Source: Monosporascus cannonballus (lineage: Eukaryota; Ascomycota; Sordariomycetes; Xylariales). Taken from it: a stretch of DNA of 64,000 nucleotides. Positions 38,020 through 49,760 of the stretch are shown piece by piece (the stretch's first letter is position 1; each line of letters begins with the position of its first letter). The stretch is from positions 62,001 through 126,000 of the forward strand of contig QJNS01000008.1 of NCBI GenBank assembly GCA_004154925.1, given 5' to 3'. Position numbers and translations under genes: made by a program. A model generated the notes under the pieces. That model ran no database searches. It was not told the DNA's origin and worked only from the letters and a program-made list of their open reading frames with translations.

Positions 38020-41000
38020 CGTTATAAATTTTTATTTAATAATACCGTCAGATTTCGAATAATATTTAATACTGTTAAAATATCGATTAGCATTTAGGAA
38101 ATCCTTATTTAACAGCTTTAAGTTCAAATTCGGAAACTAGAAAAAAAAATCCGATAACTTAGGGTTACGCCATTTGCCTAATTCTTTTTCGCCCGTATAA
38201 AGCCAAAAAAACCAAAACCCTACGATGGAAAAAGTAACCCTTAAATTTTCTTAATTTAGGTACGAATTTACCTTCGTTTTCTAAATGTTAGCAACCCAGC
38301 GGATATAATCCTAATAATAAAAATATACCTAATACAAAATACGGCAAATTAATTTAAACCTTTTATAAGAAATTTTTTAAAAATGAAAAAAACAAATAAG
38401 GAAAACTTTATTAACAAAATCTTTTTAACTTATACGAATTTCCAAAATAAAATACGTAATAATTTCGATAATACAGATAAAAAACGATTAACGGCATAAT
38501 AACTTTTATAATTTTGATAAAAACGATTTACGGCCAAATATGCCGTAACTTTTACAAGTTTTACGGTTAAAGCAAAATAAAGAAATAACGTAACCGATAC
38601 CTTTATCGATATATTTTATAATAGGTTAAAGGATAACATAAAGGATAAAATTATTCGGATCGATTAATGAATTACCTTAAATTAATATATCGCAAAAATA
38701 ATTAAGATAAATAATTGACAGTTTGAAAAACGATAAGAAAAAAAATGATACGTTTTAAGTTCGGCATATAAGTCCAATTAAGGGAAAAAACGAAACGTAC
38801 CTTTTATTTTTCATAAAACGGCGCCAGGATTTATGGAATTCGGCGTTATCCATACATAAAACTGGAGCCAGATTAAGTATTTTAATTATGGCAAAATGAG
38901 ATATAAGGTTTATAAATACAAAAAGCCTAAAAGGCCATAATAGGATAATTCGATCCCTATACCGGAGGGATAGCCCAGAAATAATTAAGGAAACGATAAT
39001 AAGGCTATTAACATAATTTAAGCCAAATACGTATTAAGCCTTAAGCAAAAATTATTACGATAAAAAATTCGATAAGGAATGCGAAAAGCCAAAAAGCTGG
39101 TTTAATATGTAACGCAAATATAATAAGAAGTATTATAAGGATAATTACGTAAATATTAAAACTGGATAAAAGAAATATGGCCCGGAACCTTTAATCGATA
39201 CGGCAAAATGTATGCCATATATTGTCGACAACGAGAATACCCTGATTACGAAAAATAAAAATAATATATTTACGTACGAATTATCCGTATATATTATAAG
39301 GGATTCGATTTTCTAAACCGTACCGGGCATAATAAAAACGACGAATAATAATATTAATAATTGCGAACCATAACCCCAGAAAATATTTAGCAATTAACTG
39401 AAATAAAAAGTTAACCCGAAAAAAAACAATACTTGCAAAAAAAACCCTTTATTATAATGAATAATATAATTATTAAATAAAAAAGGAATTAATTTAACGT
39501 ACGGTAGAAAAATAATATTAGAAAGTTATTACGGACTTTTATTTTTAATTAATATTTATTATAAATCCTTATAAAAAAGGTTATTAAGGAAAAAATAAAT
39601 TAATTTATAAAGGATTTTTAAAACGATAACCAAAACGACATATAATAAGATATAGTTAAAGATATAAGAAAATAACTTATTCCATAAGGAATAAAATTAT
39701 AAAAGAATTAGGAATAATTAATACGGTCTAAAAAAATAATATGCCGATAATAGCGATAAATATAATAATTTAATGCGTTAAACAAGAAAATTTAAATAAG
39801 GTTCAATATATTCGAACAGGAATTAAAAAAGAATTATTTATACAAAAGCCGTAAAATGATAAAATTTAAAAAAATTAAAAGGAATTTCCGAAAAAGGCTT
39901 TAAATACGACGATAAACAATATTAATGATTTTATTACCTTAGAAATACAAATCGGAATGCATTAATATATTGCAATAATAAATTACGGAATTTTAAGCAG
40001 AAATTATATTATACCGGAAATGGCTAATAAGTTTAAATTACCATAAAAATATAAGTTGGACCTTTATATAATAACGAATGCCGAAAATAAACAATTCGCT
40101 TACGATAACGGAAAGATTATACGCAAAATTAATTACTTTAAGATTTTTACAAAAGAATAATATTAAATAATTAATTTTAAGATCGTTTTATTCGGGAATT
40201 ATAATATAATCTTAAGATTATTATAGATATATTAATACGGAATTTTAATTAATAACGGAATTAACCAAATAAAATTTGTTTTATTTTTTATTAATAAATA
40301 AAAAATTGGAAAATTAAAATCTTAATTTTTAATTGATAATAAGGACGGGTGTAAATATAAGGATATAATAAATAGCTTATTACTTAAACGAATAAAATAT
40401 AAAAAAGAAAACGGGTATTAAAAAAAATATGACGTATGGTTATTATTATTAAAACGAAATTAAAATCATTAAATAACAATTTGGAATAATAAAAATAATA
40501 ACCTTAAAAATTCAAATATATAAATAATATGTTATTACAATATTATAAATATAAGTAATTTTATAAAAAGTAATTTGATACGAAATTACCGGAATATAAC
40601 AAATAAAATTATGAAATAATTTTTAAAAAAGGATTTTTAACAAAATTTTGCCTTATTTACAATTTCCATAAAAACGAATTGCGTATTTTCAAAAAATACC
40701 TGGAAAATCGGTTACAAAAAAGATAAATTCGATTTTCGAAATTATTAATACGATACCTAATATTTTTCGTATTAAAAAAAATAAAAAATTACGATTTATG
40801 GTTAACTATCGGCAATTAAACGATATTATTATTAAAAATCGAATATTATTACCTTTAATTACGGAAATAAAAAATCGATTTTACGGAATTAAATAGGTTA
40901 TAATATTTGATCTTAAAAATAAATATAACCTTATTAAATTTAAAAAAGGATACGAATAAAAAATAACCTTTAAAGCAAAATACAGATTATTTAAATATTT

Positions 41001-41227
41001 GGTTATATTAATAGGACTTACGAACGTATTAGCAATTTTCTAACGAATAATTAATTATGTATTACGAAAATATCTTAATATTTTCGTCGTTTGCTATCTC
41101 GACGACATTTTTATTTTTTCGGAAATAAAAAAAATATATGCAAAATACGTTTATAAAATTTTTTAAGCTTTATAAAATATAAGGTTATTTATTAACGGAA
41201 AAAAAAAATTAATTACATATATAAAAA

Positions 41228-41431
41228 ATGCAATATCTGGGATATATTATTACTTCAAAATATATTAGAATAAACCCCCAAAAAATCGCTATAATCACAA
41301 AATGGCAAACGGTAATAACGGTTAAAAAGGTACAGATATTTTTTGGATTTGCTAATTATTATAGGAAATTTCTTCGAAATTTTAATAAAATAATTATATG
41401 TTTAATAAATTTTATAAAAAAAAAAATTTAA
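41228..41431 (+). pseudogene. Reverse transcriptase C-terminal/RNase H connection fragment
   Basis: 67 codons without a stop. MQYLGYIITSKYIRINPQKI followed by VQIFFGFANYYRKFLRNF is the conserved Ty3/Gypsy thumb/connection segment (LGYIIS..GI..DP.KV ... VQSFLGFANFYRRFI). It follows the YLDD block at 41,095 in the expected position. It is a fragment of pol that escaped stops, not an independent gene. Confidence 0.8.
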
Positions 41432-43657
41432 ATAAACGCCAATTACAGAAAAAACATTTTAAAATAATAAAAATATAATTATTAACGAATTATTATTAAT
41501 TATATACGATTTAAATTATTCCGTTAAACTAAAGACCGATATTTCGGATTATACGTTAAACATAATAATTGGATAACTAAATAATTAAGGTAAATTATAC
41601 CTTATTATATTTTTTTCGTACAAATTAAAAAAAACTAATTTTAATTACGATATTTTAAATAAAGAACTTATGGCTATTATTATGGTATTTCGAAAATTTA
41701 AATATTTCCTAAAGGGAAGTTTATATTAAATTAAGGTTTATATGGATTATTAAAATGTTAACCGATTTATTACGACCAAAAAACTTATAAAACGATAATT
41801 AAGATATACGAAAAAATTGGCGAATTTCGATTTCGTTATTATTTATAAAAAAAAATTACAGAATGGCAAAGCAGATATTTTAAGTAAACAATTAAATTTC
41901 GAAACAAAATTAATTAAAATTATCTATATAATTTCGATATTATTATAAAAGAAATTTTACGTTTACGACAAATTACGATAATTAGGATAATATCTTTCGA
42001 TATATATTAAAACATTTAATAAGATAACGATAATTCCTTATAAAATTAAAAAATAAATAAAATATAAATTTTAAAAATTGATTTAAAAATTTAATACGAA
42101 AAATATTCGAATATTAATTATATAAATATCCAGAGATTTATAAAACCCTAAAGCGATTTTAACGTATATATTCTTTTTTTAAAATAAAATTAATAATATA
42201 AAAGATTATACGGTAATACGATATTTGCGCTAAAATAAAAACTCGACGACATAAGCTATACGGAAAATTATAATTATTATTAATTTTAAAATAACCATAA
42301 TATTTAATTATATTTAATTTTATTATTAAATTTTCTATATCAAAACATTTAGGTATCGGAATATATTACGATAACATTTTCATAATCGTCGATCGATTTA
42401 TAAAACATTTTTATTTTTTATTATATTACGAAAATATAAACGTAAAATAATTAATATATATTTTTTTCAGATATAAATTTAATATATATAAATTATTAAT
42501 AAATATTATATTAAATTAAGGATTAATATTTGAATTTAAGTTTTATTAAGGGCTTATGGCATAAATCGGCCTAAATCATAAATTATTTAACGTATTTAAA
42601 CTTTGGACGGATAAATAAATAAAATAAATAAAATAAATAAATTACAATTTGGAAATTTATTGACGATATTATATTAATTTTAAACAGAATTATTAAATGA
42701 AGAAATTACCGATTACTTAATTAGCTAATAATATTAATTATTATAAAAATATCAAGATAATATTAGCGAACGCAAATTTTGGTTTCATTTTAATGGTTTA
42801 TAAGGAAAGGCGTAATAACGGTCCAATTAATATTAAAATAATCCTTACGTTAAAATAACTATAATTATTATATTAAGAAATAAAAATAAAAATAAAATTC
42901 GTACGAAATCAAATAAATAAATATTAGAACCAGAAAAAATTAAAAAGATTAACTTTCGAAAAAGAGAAAATTGTTTTTCTCGTCATAACAAATTTTTAAC
43001 TAAAATAACCGAATAAAATATTCGATTTTAAATATATCGGTCCATACAAAATCGCCAAAGAAATCTCAGAAGATAATTATTAATTAGAACCTTTACCAAA
43101 AGTTAAATTTTATTTAATTTTTCATAATTTTTTATTCGAATTAATAATGGTTATAATTAAAATACATGGGATATAAAACGACATGGAAAAAAAAATATTT
43201 AATATACGAAAACAAAATGGATTTACTTAATATTTAATTAAATAAAAAAATACCTAAATTCCGAAAATATCTAGAAACTCGTTAAAAACCTTATTAATGC
43301 TAAACGCTTATTAAAGAACTTTTATTACTAATAACGGCCGCGTCCTAATTAATAATTAATTAATTAATAACCGGGATATGGGGCAAATCGAATATGGTCT
43401 GCATTAATATAATAACTTTAACGGTAACTTTTAATTGCATTTTTTCCTAATATTTTTATTGCTTTAATTTTTTTAATAATTAGAATTTGGGTCATATTAT
43501 GGTAACGTCTTTCGAATAAATTAACGTTTTTTGTTTCCCTAAACGAATAAAACGAAAAAAAGCTTTATTTTTTTTAATATTTACGTTAAGCTTTAAAGTA
43601 AAACCGTTAAAGTTTTAATAATCCTTATTCGGTAAGCGCTTTTTTATATTTTAAATA

Positions 43658-43906
43658 TTAATGTTTATAACGAATATTTTGTATAGGAAAAATGGGTATA
43701 CCGGTATTATTATAAGATCGACCCCGATTAATATATTCCTTATACCTTAAAACGTTTTTTAATATTTTACACTTTATGTTTTTTAAGAAATAATAAAAGC
43801 AAAGCATAATTTCGTAACTAAATTCGTTAAAGGCTTTTACGAGGTTAATATGACAAACGGTAGAAAAACGGGGAATACGACGAATTTTGAAAATGCGAAA
43901 CGACAT
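43658..43906 (-). CDS. Antisense zinc-cluster-like ORF, best-preserved frame among the nested elements
   Basis: An 82-codon open frame on the strand opposite the retrotransposon, between the chromodomain and the 3' LTR. Residues C36-x2-Y39-x6-C46-x8-Y55-x2-Y58-x6-Y65 have exactly the Zn(II)2Cys6 spacing of fungal binuclear-cluster DNA-binding domains, with four Cys changed to Tyr. The core RYKEYINRGRSYNNTG matches the sister ORFs at 36,506 and 48,553. The coiled-coil tail is cut off here by a stop. The frame upstream (SFRIFKIRRIPRFSTVCHIN) may be part of the protein. The family is not one I can name with certainty; I recall small fungal hypothetical proteins with a similar Cys-rich core. As written here it would not bind zinc. 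Confidence 0.45.
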   Translation of the reverse strand: MSFRIFKIRRIPRFSTVCHINLVKAFNEFSYEIMLCFYYFLKNIKCKILKNVLRYKEYINRGRSYNNTGIPIFPIQNIRYKH

Positions 43907-43987
43907 AATTAAAGCAAAAAAAAGTGATATTTACCAAACGGAAAAAATTTTTTTTTTGAGGATAAGATTTGGGGAAAGGGAAAATCA

Positions 43988-44360
43988 TATTACAACCCGA
44001 TAAGTTCCGGTTTCAAAAAACGGTTAAGCAGGAATATACGGACCATTTCCCGAGTTACGTAACGGTAATTATTGCCAAACCAGTAATTATTAATAATTAA
44101 AGGTAATCCCAAATAATTATAATTATTATTAACGGCGTAATTACAAATAATTAAACTAAGAAAAAAAAGATATATATGCTTATTAAATCCATAATTTAAA
44201 TAATTTTAGCTTGTAATATAATATCTTTACCTAAGGTACCTTTGGCATTACGAGACGTAATACGTTATTATATTTATTGCTTAGATTCTTACGATACTCC
44301 TATTAACATAAACCCGTCGACTTAAGGTTTAATAATTGGTTAAACCGCCTAGCCGTCACA
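43988..44360 (+). repeat. 3' LTR of the CTTAG-flanked Gypsy
   Basis: It begins TATTACAACCCGATAAG after the polypurine stretch GGGGAAAGGGAAAATC and ends CCTAGCCGTCACA. 373 bp. Confidence 0.85.
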
Positions 44361-44365
44361 CTTAG

Positions 44366-47300
44366 GGGAAAATAATGCCCGTAAAAAAACCTTTTTTGTT
44401 ATTACGAATAGTATAAACACTAAACCGTAAAAGAGTTACTTTAACGTACGATAGAAACATATTGCTAGAGGGCCATTACGGACCTTTATTTTTAATTAGT
44501 ATTTATTTTAAACCTTAAAAAAATAAGCCTTAAAAAAGAAATTAAAATAATTTATTTAAAACGTTTATTAGTACCATAATAAATTATAGAAGAATTAATA
44601 AAATGCTATATATTATACGGAAAAATAATTTACTTAATAAGAAAAGGATTATAATAAAATTAAAAATAATTAATCCAATTAGAAAAAATAATACCTCAAT
44701 TAAAACAACAGATACAGCAACTTAGCGTAGTATGTAAAGAATTACAGACAAAATTCGATAAACTCGAAAAGAATTAAAAAAAAAGGTTATCTGTAAAAAA
44801 GCCATAAAATAACAAAATCTTAAAAAGTTAAAAGGAATTTTTAAAAAAGACTTTAAACGCGACGATAAAAATTATTAATAACCTTATTATTTTGGATATA
44901 CAAATCGGAACGTATTAGTATATCGCAATAATGGATTACGGAGCTTTAAGCGGAAATTATATTGTACCAAATATAGTTAATAAGCTTAGATTATCATAAA
45001 AATACAAGTTAAAACCTTATATAATGACGAATGTCGAGAGTCAAAATTTCGCTTACGATAACTCAAAACTTTTACGCAAAATTAATTATTTCGAGATTTT
45101 TGTTAAAAAATAATATTAAATAATCGATTTCGATATCGTTGTATTCGGAAATTACGATATACTCTTAAGATTATTATGAATACGTTAATACGGAATTTTG
45201 ATTAATAAAGAGATTAGCTAGATAAAATTCGCTTTATATCTTATCGAAAGATAAAATTTAAACGAAATAAGATTTTAATATTCGATCGAAAATGGCGACG
45301 AATACAGGTATAAAAATATAAGAAATACCTTATTACCCCAAGGAATAAGATATAAAAAAATAAATATTAAAGAAAAATACGACGTACCGTTATTATTATT
45401 AAAATAAAGTTATAATAATTAAATAACAATTTAAAATAATAGCTTTAAAAATTAAAAAAATTTAATTAACGTATTATTATAATATTATAAATACGAACAC
45501 CTCTTTTTTAAAAAAACTTGATATAAAATTTTTAAAATATAGCGTATAAGATTACAAATAATCCTTAAAAAGGGCTTATTAATAAAGTTTTACCTTATTT
45601 ATAACCTTAATAAAAACGAATTACGCGTATTTAGAGAATATCTAGAAAGTCGGGTACAAAAAAAATAAATTCGACTTTCGAAATTTCCAACAGAATATCA
45701 AATATTTTTCGAAATTAAAAAAATATCAAATTACGATTTGTAATTAATTATCAATAATTGAACGATATTACCGTTAAGGACAAAATATTATTACCTTTAA
45801 TTATTGAAATAAAAAACCGATTTTATAGAACTAAATGGTTTATAGCATTCGATTTTAAAAATGGATATAACCTTATCAAAATCAAAATAAAATACGAATA
45901 AGAAACATTTTTCAGAACGAAATACGGACTGTTTAAGTACTTAGTTATACCAATAGGACTTACAAACGTGCCAGCAACCTTTTAACGGATGGTAAATTAT
46001 GTATTACGAAAGTACTTTAACATTTTTATTATATGTTACCTCGACGATATTCTTATTTATTTGGAAATAGAAAAGGTACATGTAAAATACGTTTATAAGG
46101 TTTTTTAAGCTTTACAAAACGTCAAATTGTTAATTAAAACAGAAAAAAATCAGTTTCATAAATAAAAAATTAAATATCTGGGATATATTATTACTTTATG
46201 ATATGTTAAAATTAACACCCAAAAATTACCGCAATTATAAAATGGTAAACGTTAATAATAGTTAAAATGGTATAGGTATTTCTTGGATTTATTAATTATT
46301 ATAGGAAGTTTATGAGGAACTGTAATAAAATTATTATATTTTTAATTAATTTTACTAAAAATAAAAAAAACACCAATAAATATTATGAATGGAAAAAGCG
46401 TCCCAAAAGTTTCAAAATGCGATTATTAACGAATTAATATTAATTATATACGATTTAATATATCCCGTTAAATTAAAAACCGATATCTTGGATTATGCGT
46501 TAAATATAATAATCGGATAACGAAATAATTAAGATAAATTATACCTTATTGTATTTTTTTCGTAAAAATTAAAAAAAGCCGAGCTTAATTACGTTATTCC
46601 AAACAAAAGTTTTATGGCCATTATTATGGCTTTTTAAAAGTTCAGGTATTTCCTAAAGAAAAGCTTATACTAGGTTAAGGTTTATACGGATTATCAAAAT
46701 CTTCCCCGTTTTATTACGACCAAAGAACTTACGGGACGAAAATTGCGATACGTAAAGGAAATGACGAATTTCGACTTCGTTATTATCCACAGAAAGGGCT
46801 TAGAAAACGGCAAAGCCGATGCCCTAAATAAACGATCAAATCTTGAAAAAAATTGGTCAAAGTTAATTATATAATTTTCGATATTATAACAAAGAATTAC
46901 CTACGCCTATGTCAAATTATAACGATACAGGCTATACCATACGATATATACGAAAGAATCAGAAAATATAATAACAATTTACCAAAGAATAAGAAATCAA
47001 AAGAATTATAAGTTCTAGGAAAATATTAGATGGACCTAGTACGCCAAATACATAAATATTAGTTATATAAACATCCAGGAATCCACAAAACCTTAAAACA
47101 ACTTTAAGGTATATATTCTTTTCTTAAAATAAAAATAATAATTCCGAAAATACAACGATAGTATAGTCTGTATAATAAGGCCGGGACATAACGACATAAA
47201 CCTTATGGAAAATTACAACTATTACCGGTTTTAAAAAAACCATAGAATTCGATTATTATAGATTTTATTATTAAATGTCAGTTATACGAAGGTTTAGTAA

Positions 47301-48023
47301 TAAGAGTATATTACGATAATATTTTCGTTATTATCGATTAATTTACGAGGTTTTCTTATTTCCTACGTTAATACGAAGGTATAAATGCGGAACAAATAAT
47401 CTATATCTTTTTCACAAATACTTTTAGCATATACGGATTACCATACGAAATTATTTTAAATAAAGGAATTACGTTCGTTTCAAAATTTTGGCAAAGTTTT
47501 ATTTTATAGATTAATTTAAATTATAAATTATTTAGCGTATTTAAACGCCAGACGGACGGATAAACAAAATAATTAAACCAGATATTAAAAACATACCTCC
47601 GATATTATATCAATTACGAACAAAATAACTGGGTTGAAAAATTACTTATTGCCCAGCTAGCCTATAACATTAATTACTACGAAAATATCAGAATAATTCC
47701 AGCATACGTAAACTTTGGATTTATATAAAATGTTTATAAAGACGCATATAGTAAACCTATTAACGTCAAAGCAATTTTTACGTGGGAATAATTAAAATAA
47801 CTATACCAGGAAATAAAAACAGAATTGGAATTCGTACGAAACCAAATAAGCAAGTACTATAACGAAAAACGGTTAAACGGACCAACTTTCGAAAAAAGAG
47901 AAATGGTTTACTTCGTTACCAAAAACATTCAAACGAAAAAACCCAGCAAAAAACTCGATTTCAAATACATTGAACCACATAAAAGTGCCAAAAAATCTCA
48001 GAAAATAATTACTAGTTCAAACT
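44366..48023 (+). pseudogene. Pol of the composite Gypsy element: protease, RT, RNase H, integrase
   Basis: Order seen through sporadic stops. Protease: MDYGALSGNYI at 44,931 (active-site D-S/C-G-A with Cys changed to Tyr). Reverse transcriptase: CYLDDILIYL with intact catalytic Asp pair at 46,034-46,063, then KYLGYIIT. RNase H: AELNYVIPNKSFMAI, VYTDYQNL, and GKADALN about 46,580-46,830. Integrase: zinc-finger end RHKPYGKLQLLP about 47,190-47,230, core YYDNIFVIID, FTRFSYFL, YGLPYEII about 47,310-47,470. C-terminal domain at 47,825-48,010 (SKYYNEKRLNGPTFEKREMV, then NIQTKKPSKKLDFKYIEP). This is the Ty3/Gypsy order (integrase after RNase H). Inactivated by about one stop per 30-60 codons, mainly at Trp and Gln positions. 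Confidence 0.85.
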
Positions 48024-48144
48024 TTTATCAAAAGTTATATTCTATTCAGTTTTTTATGGTTCCTTATTTTAAGTGGCAATAAATATAATCAAAGTATATA
48101 TAATATAAAACGATATAAAAATAAAAGACGACATAATATACGGG

Positions 48145-48306
48145 ATGGAGAAAATACTTAATATAGGAAAGGAAAACGGCCTTACCCAGTACCTAATTAA
48201 GTGGAAAAAGCACTCAGACTTTGAAAACACCTGGGAACCCGCCAAAAATCTTATTGGCGCCCAACGCCTATTAAAGAACTTTTACCGACAGCGACGGAAT
48301 TACTAA
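48145..48306 (+). pseudogene. Chromodomain at the end of the composite element's pol
   Basis: A clean 53-codon stretch: MEKILNIGKENGLTQYLIKW, KKHSDFENTW, EPAKNLIGAQRLLKNFYRQR. It is the canonical chromovirus chromodomain with the aromatic Tyr/Trp/Trp positions present; the usual Gly-Tyr after KWK is Lys-His. An in-frame stop at 48,106 separates it from the integrase. In intact elements the domain is fused to integrase and steers insertion to H3K9-methylated chromatin, which would fit the heavy self-nesting seen here. Confidence 0.85.
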
Positions 48307-48552
48307 AAAAGGCCCCTCAATCGAGGTCCTCGGGAACGGACCAGTTAAGAGAATTAACAAGCGGTACGGATAAAGGAACCTCGGCCTCCGCGCGCTTTTG
48401 TTCGTCCAGTTCATCCATTAACTGGAATCCGCGATTAACAATTTTAATTTCCTTGGCATAAAAAAATTTCTTTAACGACGGAGTCGAAAAAGGCGATTAA
48501 TGGTCGCGTCAATATTACGTTATTTGCGTACCAAATATTTTTTTAGTTTTTG

Positions 48553-48753
48553 CTAAAGGCATAAAAGAATTTCCTTAGTAACAGGTTTTTCGCGATTTAA
48601 ACGATCTTTTTTTTCCCCAATACGACGCAAAAAGTTAATTAGGACGCCAGAACCATTATAGCGATAACAATTCTTAATATATTCGTTATAACGACTAATG
48701 TTTTCAATTATTTGATATATAATACCATTTTGGAAGCAAAGTATAGACGGCAT
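48553..48753 (-). CDS. Antisense zinc-cluster-like ORF of the composite element
   Basis: An open frame antisense to the element. The frame is open from 48,972 (within the LTR), but I choose the Met at 48,753, which begins the conserved region. From that Met the pattern is S-x2-C-x6-Y-x8-Y-x2-Y-x6-Y (S3, C6, Y13, Y22, Y25, Y32), again exact Zn(II)2Cys6 spacing with Cys-to-Tyr changes. The core is ENISRYNEYIKNCYRYNGSG. A Lys/Glu/Arg-rich tail (RRIGEKKDRLNREKPVTKEI) resembles that of the 36,506 ORF. Function unknown; a DNA-binding regulator encoded by the element is one guess. Confidence 0.45.
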   Translation of the reverse strand: MPSILCFQNGIIYQIIENISRYNEYIKNCYRYNGSGVLINFLRRIGEKKDRLNREKPVTKEILLCL

Positions 48754-48923
48754 AACTTCAAAACCAAACTTAATAATGTAAACAGCCAGAGAATCTAGGC
48801 TTTCTCTTTGGTTTGGACGATTGCGAGGCTTGCGGTTAGCGATACGACCTGCTATGATAAAAATTAAAGCCTTACCGAAAAAGAAAATCTTTAAGGGCAA
48901 AGATCCTAAAAAAAGAAAAATCG

Positions 48924-49298
48924 TATTACGACCTAAACCAAAAGCGGTTGTAGAAAACGGTCGGACCCACATAAAAAGGGGTTACGTAATTTGGATCTTT
49001 CTTGGTATCAAGATTCAAATAAATCTATACAGTACTAATTAAATCTAATGGCATTAAATTTGTAACGGTGTAAAGATTTAATAAAAATTTAATTAATTTG
49101 TAAAAGATATATACGCTTATTATTTCCATAATTTAAATAGTTTTAACCTGTAGTAAAATATTGTTACCTAAAACGCCCTTGATATTACGAAACGTAACAC
49201 GATTACTGTATTTATTGCTTAGATTCCCATAATATTCCTGCTAACATAAACCCGTACGACTTAAGTTTAATAATTGGTTAAACCGCCTAGCCGTCACA
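48924..49298 (+). repeat. 3' LTR of the composite Gypsy element
   Basis: It begins TATTACGACCTAAACC after CCTAAAAAAAGAAAAATCG and ends CCTAGCCGTCACA. 375 bp, collinear with 29,100-29,474. It is followed by TTATT and then directly by helicase-array sequence. Confidence 0.85.
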
Positions 49299-49760
49299 TT
49301 ATTATTATTTCTTTTTTACCGTTACGCCTTATAACCTTTTCCGGGCCGCGCTAAATATTGAGCTTACGCTGGCCTTATATAACGCGATTAGATTTTTTCT
49401 TTCCAAATACTTTGCCTAACTTATTTCCTTAACCTAGGTCGATTTGGCGTCGACGCCGCCGGGGCCGTCCGCTATCCGCCGCTACTTTTCTTTTTCCGCC
49501 GCTAAATCGCAGTTATACGCTGTTAATATCGATTCCTACTTATCGTCGGCCTTCGCGGCTATTTCCGCCGTTAACTTCCCGGCTTCCCGGCCGCCGTTGC
49601 CGTTACCGTTGCCGTCGCCGTCGCCCGGGCCGCTGCCGGACCGCTACCCGCGTTCGACCTCGAACTAGCCGTTCGCCGCTCGGCTCCGGAAAAACCTCTG
49701 GTAGCGGACGCCCGTACGCCACGGCAAGTCCTCGGCCGCTATCCCTCGTCCAGCCGCCGC
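49299..49760 (-). pseudogene. N-terminal fragment of a telomere-linked-helicase-like gene, cut by the LTR
   Basis: The minus strand, with TAG read as former Trp, gives DLPWRTGVRYQRFFRSRAANG, then FEVERG and a Gly-Asp/Asn run (GDGDGNGNGNGG). These are followed by helical sequence EAGKLTAEIAAKADDK and ESILTAYNCDLAAEKEK. The same segment recurs at 55,800-56,130 and 62,370-62,690, each about 2.3 kb upstream (in gene direction) of RecQ helicase motifs, so I take it as the N-terminal part of that gene. It is the least RIP-damaged copy. The continuing sequence is lost at 49,298, where the retrotransposon LTR abuts. A proline-rich plus-strand frame over the same bases is a shadow. Confidence 0.5.

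Larger units (their letters stand above)
37650..44360 (+). mobile_element. Full-length Gypsy chromovirus nested in gag, TSD CTTAG
   Basis: 6,711 bp; 5' LTR 37,650-38,019 and 3' LTR 43,988-44,360, flanked by perfect CTTAG copies (37,645-37,649 and 44,361-44,365). RT is legible with an intact CYLDDIFIF at 41,092-41,118, and its C-terminal part plus the RNase H connection form an open frame at 41,228-41,431. The chromodomain starts near 43,183. An antisense zinc-cluster ORF is at 43,658-43,906. The LTR type equals that of the nested minus-strand element at 16,515-22,803. Confidence 0.9.
29100..49298 (+). mobile_element. Composite Gypsy chromovirus interrupted by two complete Gypsy elements
   Basis: 5' LTR 29,100-29,474 and 3' LTR 48,924-49,298, both 375 bp. 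The interior is 29,475-30,558, 37,333-37,649 and 44,366-48,923; the gaps are the elements 30,559-37,327 and 37,650-44,360. Across each gap its gag sequence continues in register when compared with the sister elements. Sum of its own parts: about 6.7 kb. It is the least mutated chromovirus of the window: gag, protease, RT, RNase H, integrase and chromodomain can all be read. The outer 5-mers are AGAAG on the left and TTATT on the right, so no target duplication is visible. The halves could come from two different insertions. Confidence 0.75.

Noticed and set aside
49444..49668. Proline-rich plus-strand frame (RPPLPLPLPSPSPGPLP), also at 55,806-56,090
   Set aside because: It is the complement of the Gly-Asp/Asn run of the minus-strand helicase-like gene. 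The minus frame shows a sensible helical sequence with stops at former Trp positions, so the plus frame is a shadow.
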